A stretch of 64,000 nt of DNA from Symbiodinium natans (lineage: Eukaryota > Sar > Dinophyceae > Suessiales > Symbiodiniaceae), in assembly GCA_905221605.1 (NCBI GenBank), contig CAJNDS010000136.1:900001-964000 (forward strand). The letters are read 5' to 3'. Each line of letters opens with the position of its first letter. Position 1 is the stretch's first letter. This document shows positions 19,100 through 30,961 of the stretch, one piece after another. Under the pieces are notes generated by a model, which saw only the letters and a list, made by a program, of their open reading frames with translations, made no database searches and was not told the origin of the DNA. Made by a program: the position numbers and the translations under genes.

Positions 19100-19905
19100 C
19101 CTTAGATCAGAAGAACAGATCCCCGAAAAGGGCCTAGAATTCAGATCAACCTTGGGATGATCCCAGCCACCCCCACCTCCCCGCCTGAACCCTGAGCCCT
19201 AAAACCCTAAACCTGAAGCCCTAAACCCCAAGCCCTAAACCCTAAACCCTAAACCCTAAACCCTCTGCCATGTCTTGAGGTTGCAGACGGAGCAGCAGCT
19301 GGCCCGACCGCGGACCTTGCGGTGCCGCGAGGATCAGAAGCCAGCAGTAGCATCTGGGCATGATTTCCCTGGAGCCTCCGAATGCGTCCCCTACATGTCC
19401 ATGTACTGCACATGGGTAGTTCTGAGATTTTGAGTCCGTTTATAAGCCGCCTATATCTTATAAGAAAGGAACCCGATTTAGACAACTACCCACATACTTG
19501 GGCCCTACAGCTACAAGACCTGGGCCCAAAGACTACTATATACGGGAACCATGTTTAAGGTATAGATAGGTACGACGGACCCTTGAGGGTACGACGCCAT
19601 CTAGGATTCTCAGGTAACCTGCTCTGAAGGAAGAATCTGGGGTGCGGTTTCCGGAGTTGTTAGGGTCCGGGTTGAAGAGGCTTGCCCCGTTTGTTGTCGG
19701 GCAGGGGTGGTGCTGTGTGGAGAAGCCCTAAACCCTAAACCCTAAACCCTAAACCCTAAACCCTAAACCCTATAAAGCCTAAACCCTAAACCGGAGGGTT
19801 TGGAAGCGGAAGGGGTGTCCGGCTGCGAGATTTAAATCTGATCCTCGACCCTTAGGGCCGCAATGACCTCATTCATCTAAGGGTAGTTCCACAGTCCCTT
19901 GGCAT

Positions 19906-20166
19906 ATGGGCCCTGAAAAGGGTATTACCCGTTATATACCCCTTATATATCCTAAGCAAGTGAAGGGCCCATACATCACCTTAAAGGAGGTGAGGGACCA
20001 TACTAAGGGCCCTTGGAAACTACAATCAAAATTCAACGAAACCAGATCAGGATCGAGTCGCCGACCTAGCCTAGAGCTGACGCTGCTTGACACAAGCGTC
20101 TCCAAAGAGGAGGAAGCTGCTTGGCCATGGACCGCACCACGGTGCAGAGAGATTTACGGGCGTTAG
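19906..20166 (+). other. Open segment, possible exon at the right half
   Basis: The left half overlaps a foldback element (GGGCCCTGAAAAGGG ... ACTAAGGGCCC). The right half, from about 20030, encodes NETRSGSSRRPSLELTLL, then DTSVSKEEEAAWPWTAP, and stops at 20164. Could be a C-terminal exon; unproven. Confidence 0.3.
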
Positions 20167-20965
20167 GCTTCAGGCTTGAGGGCCGCACGGAGCATTTGCG
20201 CGGAGTTGCAGCGAGTGCTCCATGGGCCATTGCAAAGCCCTCAAAACCCTAAACCCCCTAAACCCCCTTCGGCCCTCAAGCCCCCTTTCAAACCCAAAAC
20301 TCCTAAAACCCCTGAACCCTAAACCCTTATAATCAACCCTAACTACCCTAAACCCTAAGCCCCCAAAACCCCCCCCCACCCTAAACCCTAAACCCCAAAC
20401 CCTAAACCCTAAACCCTAAACCGGGGTGTCCTTCTCCAGGCTGAAGAGGGAAGGACCACTCCTGGCCTCACTCGGCTGGTCTCGCTCGCAAGGCGGGCGG
20501 TTCGAGACGAAGTGTCCGACCCTCTGCCGCATAAGCCCTCTATGAGCCCTCGAGCAACCCTCTAAACCCTGTAAATCCTATAAACCCTATGATTCCTCTA
20601 CTAAAAGCCCCAAAAGCCCTATAAACCCTGCAAGTCCTAGAAACCCTGTAAAGCCCCCTAAGCCTTACAAGGCCCTCTGCAAGACCTGTAAACACTGGCA
20701 GCTGCAAGCGCCCTGAAAAAAAACAACATACCCCCCCCCCCCCCCTGTGTAATTAGCCCTAAACCCTAAACCCTAAACCCTAAACCCTAACCCTAAACCC
20801 TAAACCCTAAACCCTAAACCAGGCCCCATTCAGAAAGCCCCATCATCCCTCCCAAGTCCCAAGGCGCTTTCAGTGCCGCTTCCAGGGCTCTAGGGCCCTA
20901 AGGTGCTTGGAGGTCGAGAGGTTTAGGGTTTAGGGATTAGGTATTAGGGTTTAGGGTTTGAGTTC

Positions 20966-21786
20966 TTTTTTAGTATCAGTATCGAGATCTTCCTCACAGA
21001 CTGGGACTATGAGGCGTCCATATCTGAGCACACTCAGTTCGATTCTCGAGCATTTCGTGAGTGTGCCAAGATTGTATCCCTGCAGATACCAGGACCGGGA
21101 GCATGCCCTTATTTCCTTTTTTTAGGGTTGGGGTTCCCTTATAATGCCAATCTCCCCAAAACCAAAAAGGGCACCGCTCTTATTCCTAGGTTACTCCCAG
21201 GTCTAGGATAGTCTCTCCAGAGATCTCGGCCTCATTATATGCCCTGCTTTCAGCAGTGATTGTGCTGGGAGCTGGGGCCAGTATTGTGCTGGGAGCTGGG
21301 GCCAGTCGCTTCCCGAGGACTGCTGCAAAAAGGGTTTAGGGTTTAGGGATGTTTAGGGTTTAGGCTGCAGGGCTCCTGAATGGGGCATCTCATGGCCCAG
21401 GGCGTTGTATCTCGGAGTATGGGGCTGTGGTTTAGCCAGGGTTTGGCGGCTCAGCCCTAAACCCTAAACCCTGTAAACCCTGTAAACCCTGTAAACCCTG
21501 TAAACCCTAAACCCTCAACCGCGGCTTATAACAATGATCCCACTACCAGGAATGGGTCCCAGATGACGAGGAGAAGGCGATCATCGCTCGGGCGGTGAAG
21601 CGCCTGCAGGAGCGCTTGGCGAACGCGCTTGATGCTTGGTCTTGCCAAGCCCTTAGGAGGGTTTAGGGTTTAGATATACGTGCGTGTACGCTATGTATGT
21701 ATGTATGCATGCATGCATGTATGTATGAATGTATGCATGTATGTATGTATGTATGTATGTATGTGTGTGCCTGAGAGAGGGGGAGA

Positions 21787-21817
<31 letters not shown>

Positions 21818-22938
21818 CGGGGTCTGAGCAGGGCCTTAAACTGAGCAGCTAAGGAGCCGGAGCGGGCGAAGCTGCTTGGCTTTTACTCATCTCCGTCGCG
21901 TGAAGCAACAGAATTGCCTCAGCCTGCCCCAAGTCCCAGTTTTTGAGACACTGGGTGTGAAACTTGGGAGTTTAGGGTGAGCAGGGTTTCGGGTTTAGGG
22001 TTTAGGGTTCTCGGTTCAGGGTTCAGGGTTTAGGGTTTATAATAGGGTTTTGGGTTTGGGGTTTGGGGTTTAGGGTTCAGAAAGGCCCTGAACTCTCCTC
22101 TTGTCGCCAGTGGCGATCCTACACCAAGGCTGCGCCGGGTGCAGGTCGAGTTGAACCGACGGAAAGAAGCTTGGCACCCAGTGGTACCCCTTTGCCCCTT
22201 TTTTCGGTTTTGGTTTAGGGTTTACGGGGTTTAGGGGGTTTAGGCGGTTTAGGGGGTTTAGGGGGTTTAGGGGGTTTATAGGGTTTATTGGGTTTTTTCG
22301 GGTTTATAGGGTTTGTGGGGTTTCTAGGGTTTATAGGGTTTATAGGGTTTAGGGTTTCCCTTCTAAAGTAAACGGTGCCCTTCTTAGTGGCTGCCCCTCA
22401 ACCCTCTTGCAAAAAAACCCAAACCCCAATATGGTTACTGGGCAACTACCCTTTACTTTTCTTGGGGGCTTATTTCAAGTAACCCACCCCAAAAAGGGCA
22501 CCCTTGTTAAAATATAGTTACCCCAAACCCCAAACCCCAAACCCCAAACCCCAAACCCCAAACCCCAAACCCCAAACCCCAAACCCCAAACCCCAAACCC
22601 CAAACCCCAAACCCCAACCCCAAACCCCCAACCCCAAACCCCAAACCCCAAACCCCAAACCCCAAACCCCAAACCCCAAACCCCAAACCCCAAACCCAAA
22701 CCCCAAACCCTAAACCCTAAACCCTAAACCCTAAACCCTTGCTATAATATGGTTACCGACTGGGCTACCAAGGAAGAGAAGGCCCCACGAGCCTCCCTCA
22801 TGGAGAACCGTGGCTTGCCAGCAGAGCAAAGCAAATCAGATCGTAATGGGTATTTCCCAAAACACAGGTTTAGGGTTTAGGGTTTAGGGTTCAGGGTTTA
22901 GGGTTTAGGGGGAGGATTTTGTACGAGGAAGTCCCTGA
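20966..22938 (+). CDS. Membrane protein with helical tail, five or more exons, partial
   Basis: Exon about 20966-21084 reads EIFLTDWDYEASISEHTQFD, then SRAFRECAKIVSLQ. Intron 21085-21206 (family N, GATA on both sides) leads in frame to an exon from 21207 with a hydrophobic helix (SASLYALLSAVIVLGAGAS) that contains a 24-bp tandem duplication (VLGAGASI). Its 3' end, near 21330, is unresolved. Exon 21550-21648 reads EWVPDDEEKAIIARAVKRLQ, then ERLANALDAWSCQ. Intron 21649-22084 (GCCC both sides), exon 22085-22165, intron 22170-22772 (family A, GAAG both sides), exon 22773-22838, then probably GATC/GATT to 22915 and TGA at 22936. An alternative frame in the last exon (YEEVPDSWIRQAFS, TAG at 22979) is also open. 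Family unknown. Confidence 0.6.
21085..21206 (+). mobile_element. Family N introner, target copy GATA
   Basis: GATA, CCAGGACCGGGAGCA ... TTACTCCCAGGTCTAG, GATA. A GA-AG intron by the same rule as in the cyclase; it keeps the frame across a split Gln codon. Confidence 0.8.
21649..22084 (+). mobile_element. Intron with simple repeats and arrays, target copy GCCC
   Basis: GCCC at 21649 and again at 22085 after CAGAAAG. Inside: ATGT tetranucleotide repeats (21690-21770), a GA tract (21777-21817), a GC-rich stretch and degenerate TTTAGGG units. It contains no recognised element ends, so the fit rests on the 4-mer and the frame. Confidence 0.6.
22166..22772 (+). mobile_element. Composite family A introner with TTTGGGG-type array, target copy GAAG
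   Basis: GAAG, CTTGGCACCCAGTGG ... ACTGGGCTACCAAG, GAAG (22773-22776). Three family A core pieces are separated by a GGGGGTTTA-rich block (22205-22350) and by about 25 CCCCAAA units (22513-22700) ending in CCCTAAA. Confidence 0.85.
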
Positions 22939-24263
22939 CTCATGGATTCGCCAGGCTTTCAGTCGTAGCCACGAGCGCTAGGGTCTGAGAGTGTTCCTAA
23001 GACTTTCCGACCAGGACATCATAGCCCGGATGCAAGAAAGGGTTTCGCCCCCCCCCCTCTCCCCCTCCCAAACTACGATAAAATCCCGATGATAAGAGAC
23101 CCCCCCGCCCTCACTCTGCAAAATAGTAAAGCGTACATCGCCATATGTAGGGAAACTCCCAAATTGCCATTCAGTCAGTAACGCTCCCAAATGGCAGTCA
23201 GCATGTGGGCCCTGAAAGGGGGCGGAGGAGTCTGATGTCAGACTTCCATCCTGCCGTCCGTGTCTAAGGCTTTAGGGTTTAGGGTTTAGGGTTTAGGGTT
23301 AGGGTTTAGGGTTTAGGGTTTTGCCTTTTCTCGGCTCTTCTATTACTCTCGGGCCCGGCTCACGTGATGCAAGGGGATGTGGTGACAAGTCGCAGGAACC
23401 TGACTTCCTGCTGTCCCGGACAAACGTCCAAGCTGAGAGAGTCGAATCCCCAAACTCCAAGCCACATAGCCCTAAACCAGACAAAAGGGGCTCAGCACGG
23501 GTTTAACCTTGACTCACTCTCCACCATCCCTAAACCCAAAACCCCAAAACCCTAAACTCACTCTGAAGTCCAGCATTTCTCCGAGTGCCAAGGTAACCGG
23601 GCAGAGTATCAGCTGAGCCAACCGGAGGACTTGCAGCCGAGTAGCCCCGTAATGGGCCGACGAAAAGGCACCTCCGGGGCGACTGAGGATGGGGGGGGGG
23701 GGGGGGGAGAATTCTGTCTTTAGGGTAGCAAAAAGCCCAACAATTTGCCTCACTTACACAGGATCTCTAGGATTGCGAACAGATGCGTATTTGCGGTCCC
23801 TTGTCGTGAGCCGCAGCGTTTCGATCACTTCTGCTTGTTGATGTTTGCTAGCTGCATGCTTCGACAGCTTCTGTGACCCTCATGTGCAGGATCCGCGCGT
23901 CTCCATGTTCCCAAAGAGCCCAAGACCCCTTCCATCGGCATCGGTGATATACATCAGCTCATAAGACAGACTCTTGTGTAGTTGTCAAAAGCGATTTCTG
24001 AATTCTACTAGGCTCCCTGGGCTTAGACTGGGCCATTGGTTTCTTGAACTTGAACCAAAGGCGTGGCGCTACAACGCCGATTGGTGTTGTTCAGCAATCG
24101 ACTGTCCTAGGTCGAGCAAACGTCTGCATACCTGTGTCTGTGTATAGATATGTACAGATTATGCCTCTTTATGCCGAATGCCAAAGCTTAAACCCTAAAC
24201 CCTAAACCGACCTCCCACAATACGTAGGTACCCTGACCTTGACTCCCATGTCCATGTCGACAG

Positions 24264-24562
24264 GCATTCTACGGACGACCTCCTTCACGACCCCGCCACA
24301 GATTACGGTCTCTGAGGCAGATCGTTCTGACCTTTAGGGTTTATAGGGTTTATAGGGTTTATAGGGTTTATAGGGTTTATAGGGTTTATAGGGTTTATAG
24401 GGTTTATAGGGTTTATAGGGTTTATAGGGTTTATAGGGTTTATAGGGTTTATAGGGTTTATAGGGTTTATAGGGTTTATAGGGCACACTCTCTGACCCTG
24501 AGGATGTCAATGCGCTATCTGCTTCGGGCTCTATCGCCTTCGAAAGTATAGCCCCCGAGTGA
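24264..24562 (+). CDS. C-terminal exons split by a telomere-variant array
   Basis: Exon 24264-24319 (after GTCGACAG) reads ILRTTSFTTPPQITVSEA. Intron 24320-24502 fits GATC/GATG with AG at the end and phase 0. The final exon 24503-24562 reads DVNALSASGSIAFESIAPE then TGA. Alternatively, loss of one copy of the direct repeat TCTGACC (24326, 24491) also gives an open frame (SEADRSDPEDVNALS). A second open frame follows (RQRQAVELPITSTTAATAFG to about 24665), so the gene may continue. The protein is unknown, serine/threonine-rich. Confidence 0.45.
24333..24482 (+). repeat. TTTATAGGG (9-mer) array
   Basis: About 16 near-perfect head-to-tail copies. A nine-base unit keeps frame, which produces spurious INP and YKP repeat frames on the minus strand. 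Confidence 0.97.
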
Positions 24563-24849
24563 CCGAGATCCGCCAACGCCAGGCGGTGGAGCTTCCGATC
24601 ACATCCACCACCGCCGCCACTGCCTTCGGAGGCTACACCTTCCCAAGGGAGGCAGCTACTGAGCTAAGTTTAGGGTTTAGGGTTTGGGGTTTTTGGTTGG
24701 GGCCTGGGGTTTCAGACGCCAGTGCTAAGGGTGTACAAAGGTGTTTTTTTCCAAAGCATGGGGCTGCCTTTTTGATTTGTTGGGGAGTTCCTGTACTAGA
24801 GTATCATATATGGTGAACCCTAAAACTGTCTACCTGTTAAGGTATATGA

Positions 24850-24963
24850 AGCAGGGTACATATTACTGTTCTTGGTGAGTGTATCTAAGGTTCCTTTTTA
24901 ATATTGGTGAGTGTATATACTGGTGTCCTTTCGGGGATACAAGAAATATAAACCCTACTTCAT
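24850..24963 (+). mobile_element. Family H element, second copy
   Basis: GAAGCAGGGT ... ACCCTACTTC are short inverted ends; the interior matches 4683-4799. Confidence 0.75.
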
Positions 24964-25417
24964 ATGAATCATAAATTCTGCTTGGCTTCGTTTGGTCCCG
25001 AAGGTTCGACACATGTCGGAGTATACACCGCGCACGCAACAGCACATCAACGAAGACCGAGACCCACAAAGGCTCAACCCTAAACCCCAAACCCCAAACC
25101 CTAAACCCTCACCAAGGAGAGCGGCATGTCCCCAACGCAGACGCCTCGAGACTCTCACCCATCGAATCCTTCCTCCCCAGGGGCCACCCCCAGGTGCGAG
25201 ACGCGGGGTTTGGGGCTCGTGGTTGAGGGTTCAAGGGGGTAGGGTTTAGGGTTCAGGGTTCAGGGTTCAGGGCTTATAGTTGCCGGCAGCTTCCTTAGTC
25301 TGTGCTTATTGAAAAGGGTTCAGGAACCCTAAGCCCAACCCTAAACCCTAAACCGCGGTTTAGGATTTAGGGGTTCAGGCTGCCTCCAACCATAAACTCA
25401 GTCTAGCGGTCTTAAGG

Positions 25418-25519
25418 GGTAGAAGGAGGGCCCCCTTACTAGACTAACCGTAGTTAAGGGGTATAACCTAATTTAGGATCCTTAGAAGCCAGTTTTTTAG
25501 GGTCCGTATAACTCTACTC
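25418..25519 (+). mobile_element. Family E element, partial
   Basis: GAAGGAGGGCCCCCTTACTA then the family E body to AACTCTAC, where a CCCTAAA array begins and the right end is missing. Confidence 0.7.
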
Positions 25520-26403
25520 CCTAAACCCTAAACCCTAAACCCTAAACCCTATAAACCCTATAAACCTTATAAACCCTAAACCCTAAACTGCAAGTTCTCA
25601 GCCCCAAGGCTTTTGGGTGACTCTTGGGGCCTCTTGCTGCCGAGGATGTTTCCTTTTGGGGGGTTCAGAAGTTCCTTAGTGTTTCTTTCTTTAGGGTCTG
25701 GGGTTTAGAGTTTAGGGTTTAATTAGGGAACTCTCACGCACGCGAAATCTTGGCGCACGAGTTGTAAAAGCATTTGCTCTTAGGGTTTGGGGCCTTCGGG
25801 CCACAACACATCAGCCTTCGTTCTTTGTAGCCTGCGCGAAGGCTGTTTGGATGTAGGACTTTTGAGTTCACCTGCTGGGAAGGGTTTAGGGTTTACGGTT
25901 TAGGGTTTAGGCTTTAGGGTTTAGGATTTAGGGTTGGATGTTCAATGCCAAATTCGGCAAGCTGTTGAAGGTAGTGCCCTGCTTCAAGACGTTTGGTCGG
26001 GGCTTATTTGCCTCAAGCTGTTCCAAGTCCTGCAGCAAGGTCCCCTCCATTCAAACGTTCAGTAAAACTCAACTTTGCAGCCCTAAAACCCTCAAACCCT
26101 CTAAAACCCTAAGCCCAAAACCCTAAATTCAACCCCTCCCCCCAAAAAAACAACATAAGAGGCTTTAAACTTTCAAGCCCTAAACCCCAAAACGCCCCCA
26201 AAAGAACACTGAAGCCCTCAAGCCCTAGACTTTTAAACCCCCAACCCGGAACCCTCAATCCTAAACCCCAAGCCCCCAAACCCTAAACCCTAAACCAGGG
26301 CCCAGATGCTTCCGCGGCTTCCCCTGAAGCCTCGGAGCTCCGCCGTCTCCATTGCCGAGACGGCGGCCTGCCTTCCTGGGTTGAGAAAGGTTTGGGGTTT
26401 AGG

Positions 26404-26417
26404 GGAGAGAGACAGCG

Positions 26418-26452
<35 letters not shown>
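26404..26452. repeat. GA simple repeat
   Basis: Long GA tract with neighbouring GC; a similar tract is at 26717-26755. Confidence 0.9.
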
Positions 26453-26454
<2 letters not shown>

Positions 26455-26794
26455 CCAGCCCACAGTATGGCTCCCCGCGAAAGAGTTCCTACCATGGGTT
26501 CATAGTGAAGTAGTGTTCGAAGGGGTGGAGAGGGAGCCAAATAAGCACTGTGGAGGGGCGAAGGGACAACCATGTTGGACAGGGGGTCGAAGGGAGTTCC
26601 CTCAGCAATCTATCTTTAGTAACTCACCCCGGAAACCCCACAACATCGGTTAGTCCGCCGGATCCTGTAACGCACGCCTTCGGGCGGCCCTCCTCAATAG
26701 AGGGGGGTTAGGTGCGCAGAAAGAAAGAAAGAAAGGGAGAGAGAGAGAGAGAGAGCAAAGCAACAACATAAGGCCTTACTTTGTTCCTTCGTCT

Positions 26795-27245
26795 AAGGGC
26801 AGTTATAAGGCCCCTTAGTATGGTCCCTTACAGGGTTCTGAAGTGAGGGCCCTTGGGTTATATAGGGTACATGAGGGGTATATAAGGGGCCCTTAATCGG
26901 GATTATAATAGGGGCTACTATAAATCCCTATCGAGGACTGTTAGAAAAAGGGGAAACATCCCAAGGGGGTCCCCTTTCAAGGGCCCAGATTAACCTTGGG
27001 GACCAGATGAATCCCAAACTTGGGGTCGTATACCCTTACAGGTTTAGGGTTTAGGGTTTAGGGTTTAGGGTTTAGGGTTTAGGATATGAACCCTAAACCC
27101 TTTCAGGGTTCATTTGGCCCCCAAGGAAGGGGCAATGTAACTACTTAGTAGTAGAGATAGGTACCCTTTAACCTTTTTGGGGTAGTCGAATCCCTATAAC
27201 AATCCCAAAGGTGAACCTTTAAATTCCCCCAGGTTACTGGACAAC
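26795..27245. mobile_element. Cluster of degenerate foldback elements
   Basis: Pieces with GGGCCCTTAATCGGGATT and GGGGAAACATCCCAAG (family D right end, ending near 26964), CCTTAGTATGGTCCCTTAC, and TTTAACCTTTTTGGGGTAG (also near 7780). A TTTAGGG array lies at 27040-27085. Individual boundaries are unclear. Confidence 0.5.
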
Positions 27246-27881
27246 TAATGACTAAGCATACTAAGGGACCATGTAACTACCCTATGATCTCCGCGCTCTC
27301 AGGAGGAGCTCCTTGAGTTTCCTGTGGCTTGGATCTGTCGGGAGTTGAGGTTCAGGGCTGCGGGGGGTTTAGGGTTTAGGGTTTAGGGTTTAGGGTTTAG
27401 GGCACTGACTTGCAGGATTCGGCGTTCAGGGTCCGGTAGTTCAGCCACTGCTGAAGGGGCGGCAGCTTTGCAATTGGGTTTGGTGCCGCACCCTCTTGAT
27501 CTCCAATAAATACTGTTCATATTATTATTATATTATTATAAAGTTTCTAAATACTAATTTATTATATATATATATATTAAGAATAATTTACTCCCTGCTC
27601 TTGCGACTCAGATGCCGGTCAAGTCGGGCGGCGAAGTTGTAGGGCTCAGAGCTGAGAGATTACATTTCCCGAACCCTACTGAACCCCAAAGCAAGTAGTG
27701 CCACCATAGCCATGCAAAAATATGCTAGTCACGCCATGTCACGCTTCCAAAATTCAGACGAGCGACGACAATGAAGAAGAGATCTCTGTTCACAGTGTTC
27801 TCGCTTCATGAGATCTGTATCTGGTACATCAGCTGCATGCCCGCCCCCGTCAATGATCAACCAGTTATGGCCCTTCTTAGC

Positions 27882-28236
27882 AGGTGCTGAAGTCCTACCG
27901 GCCTTATGCCTATCCACATACGAAACCTACTTTTGAAGCGGATTCCTACCGGAGGCAAAGGTTGTCCCACAACTATGTCTCCACGTGGACAGCTTTTGAA
28001 ACTGCCTTATGCGCGCTCAAGCATGCAAGTCTTTGGAGCTTCTATGAAAATTCTGCCGTAAATTCCACTTGTACTCAGAGATGTGTGTTGAACACCGAAA
28101 TGTTTCAAGACTGCAATATGGTACTCGATATGTTAAACGCCCAGCTTAAGTCCTGTCATCGTATATACGGATCTCCCTACACCTGCAAAAGCCCACCATG
28201 TAGTGTAGAGATTATTCTGCAATCCTGTCGCTGCAT
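27882..28236 (+). CDS. Cysteine-rich exon, unknown protein
   Basis: After TTAGCAG a frame of about 118 codons runs to a possible GT donor at 28237. Twelve cysteines crowd the second half (for example CTQRC, CKSPPC, SCRC), suggesting a disulfide-bonded extracellular or lumenal domain. The first Met is not required if this is an internal exon. Base use is less GC-rich than the other exons. A family D left end (GGATGTTCCCCGTTATAC) follows the donor. Confidence 0.45.
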
Positions 28237-28467
28237 GATGCCGGTATGGATGTTCCCCGTTATACTAACAGATTGGAGTACCCCCTTATGATAATCCCTA
28301 TTAAGGGCTGGGACTCTTCAGGAGGAATCTTGGGGTGTTACTGCAGAAAGAGGAAGGGGGACTCTTCATTTGTTCAATCTTCGGTTGGGGGGAAGATGCG
28401 TTTAAACCCCCCCCCCTTCCCAAATGAATTGAAGGTTAAAGACTTCCCGAAAGAGTCCTGGAAAACC

Positions 28468-28625
28468 TTCAGTCTTCAATATTCGGCTGGGTGGGTTTTA
28501 CAAACTCGGTGTGGTTTTCAAACCCACCCCACCGAAGACTGACGTTTGAAGATTCCCAGAAGGGGTACTGAGGAACCTTCAATCTTCAATCTCCGGTGGG
28601 TGGGTTTTAAAGCTCGGGGGTTGGC
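28468..28625. repeat. Foldback repeat
   Basis: CTTCAATATTCGGCTGGGTG pairs with CCACCCCACCGAAGACTG nearby, and a third copy in the first orientation follows (CTTCAATCTCCGGTGGGTGG). The arms could form a long hairpin. A G-run of about 17 lies at 28729. Confidence 0.6.
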
Positions 28626-28930
28626 ACAAAACGCACTCCGCACAAGGTTGAATGACATACAACTGAAGATTTTCGTACCTTGCATCTTCGGCGAGTTGTA
28701 TCAAGACAGAAAAAGGGTAGGTTCGTCCGGGGGGGGGGGGGGGCACGTATGTTTTTTTCGTACGTACATGCGCAGAGATGCTCAACGATGTGATACATCG
28801 ATACCGGTGGCAGTCAAGCTCTTAATCTCGCAAGCTGCTCCATTGAGACTTGGGCCTCAAACACGAACCCCGGACAAGGCCTAAACCCTAAAACCCTGAA
28901 CCCCAAAAAACCCTGAGAAGCCCTAATTAA

Positions 28931-28996
28931 ACCCTAAACCCTAAACCCTAAACCCTAAACCCTAAACCCTAAACCCTAAACCCTAAACCCTAAACG
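28931..28996 (-). repeat. CCCTAAA array
   Basis: Nine perfect units. Confidence 0.95.
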
Positions 28997-29509
28997 TAAT
29001 CTAAACGAGGTCATGTGGGTTTGTAAAAAAACACCCTAAACCCGAAACCCTAAACCCCAAACCGCCTAAACCCTTCCCGCACTCGAGGAAAGTAGCCCGT
29101 TGCCTCTGAAGCTACCGAAGCATTCGATGTCACACTCCGTCGTGGCTCGGGCGGCATTGAGTTAGTCAGCTAGTCCGTTAGTCCTCCTAAAGGCTCTTCT
29201 GGGCATCAGGTGGAGACGCCCGGTGACTGCCAGTTGCACTGAGATATTCAATCATAGCAGTCGTCACAGTTTTACCAAAATGGCAGTCAACCCAAATTGC
29301 ATCACGAGGATCATTGCAAGAAGCAGCCCTTGCCAACGCGGGAAACCAGGGCGCACTGATGTAAAATGTTTCGTGGAACCACGCACTCCTTCTGACAATC
29401 GCTCTGACTCAGAAAGAGGCAGCTTCCGTGGTCTCGCCTGTGCAGATTGCACAGTTCACTGCCTGTCACAGCTGACCGCATGTCAGAGAGAGACAGCAAA
29501 AAACAAAAA

Positions 29510-29600
29510 GGGGGTGAGAGAGAGAGAGCAAGAGAGGGGAGGAAGAGAGGGGAGGAAGAGAGGGGAGGGAGGGAGGGAGGGAGGGAGGGAGGGAGGGGGA
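29510..29600. repeat. GGGA-rich simple repeats
   Basis: GAGA, GGGGAGGAAGA and GGGA tracts inside otherwise unremarkable sequence. The 185-codon frame that crosses it is mostly a product of the repeat. Confidence 0.85.
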
Positions 29601-30250
29601 CCATCTGCCAGGCCTAGTAGGTGCCAGACGCCTAGGGATGCACATGTCAGCCCCCAATTCATCTCGACCCACTGGCCGAAAGGTATCGGACTCAACCGCC
29701 ACGGGTGTGTCTGCCTCGCCCCGATCGAGCATCTGGGCCCATCCCCCTTTTTTTTGAAGCAGGGTCTCGAGGTTGTTTAGAGCCTAAGTTTAGGGTTTAG
29801 GGTTTAGGGTTTAGGGTTTGGGCTTTGGTCAGAGTTTGCCAGCGTTAGCCGGGCGCCTTGGGCACTTGGGATACTACCCGGCCCTGAATCTGTAATTCAC
29901 TGTGTTTTTGTCTGACTTAAACTGGTGTAGATGGTGTTTTTAGAGTGCTAGAGAACAGCGCTTTGATGCTTGGCAGGCTGCGGACTTCCACCCATGAAAA
30001 ACTGTAGGTAAAGAGAGTCCCAGGTAAGAAGCCAACGTTGCCATTTTGGGGATCCGTGTAGTCGGATTTGAGCCCAGGAGGTTCCTTTGAAGCAGTCCAT
30101 GCCCTAAACCCCAAACCCCAAACCCTAAACCCCAAGTCCAATTTCTTCAACCTCTCCTGTGCCCTTTTCTCGATTGCTGTATGCAACCCATCTAGGCCCA
30201 AAGCACAGGGTGGTTGGGGGCCTCCCCAAAGTCTTCTCGGACACAGTCTT

Positions 30251-30342
30251 CCAGGGGCTCTATTTATCTATACTGTTTAGTAGTACCTACCCTTGAATTA
30301 GTAGATAAAACCCAGAAAACTGTACGTACAGAGAGTCCCAGG
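30251..30342 (+). mobile_element. Family B element
   Basis: CCAGGGGCTCTATTTATC ... GTACAGAGAGTCCCAGG, with TAGTAGTACCTACCC and AGTAGATAAAACCC inside. A lone right end of the same family lies at 30000-30026. Confidence 0.8.
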
Positions 30343-30682
30343 TGCTAGAAAGTCATAGCCTTCGCATAGCCCCCAAAATTTCGAAACCCTATAACCTCTA
30401 CGACCCTGAACCATGCCATGCCGCAGACACCCAGAAGCACCTCAGCACTAAACCCTAAACACTAAAGCCTCCAAAGGCACGGCCGCCAGTGCCAAGACCC
30501 ACCGCTCCCCTCGACAAAGCTTCTCGACGGCGAAGGGAAGCTCAGGAGCTGGCTTTGGGGTTTGCAGGAGTTTTTGTTTGGCTGATTTTGTGTCAAAAAT
30601 CTAGGGTGTGGAAGGTGTGCAGCCGGGTTGGTTTATAGTCTAGCACGGTGGAAACTCCCGTTGTGTTGACAGTTTCGCAGGC

Positions 30683-30961
30683 GTGAAGATCATGTGTTCG
30701 TGGCCGGCTCTTCAGGAGCTCAGCTCTTCTCAGGTTGACGGGTGTTGGCTTTTTGTGGATATCGTGAATTGTGCTTTTGGGTGTTCCGTGGCTTCTAACT
30801 GTGGGTCGAGGCCCCATGGCCCAAACCTTCCAGAGCCTGTGAGTGAAGTGCTTACGTGTCCCCAAACCACCCTTGTGCGCACACACCTACTCTGCTCTAT
30901 TTTCGAAGGCCCGCGTGAGATTGTCCCAGGCGTCTTCGTCCCAAGTAGACCCAGAACCTGA
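30683..30961 (+). other. Open segment, doubtful gene
   Basis: About 92 codons open without repeats (ALQELSSSQVDGCWLFVDIV and onward). No splice pattern or family recognised. Confidence 0.25.

Noticed and set aside
22475-22713. Repetitive frames in the CCCCAAA array
   Set aside because: Simple translation of a 7-mer array, open in several frames; it lies within a family A intron.
24303-24576. INP and YKP repeat proteins on the minus strand
   Set aside because: Direct translation of the 9-bp TTTATAGGG array; the coding evidence around it is on the plus strand.
29223-29780. 185-codon plus-strand frame
   Set aside because: Its middle third is a GA/GGGA repeat, and competing frames on the minus strand are equally long.
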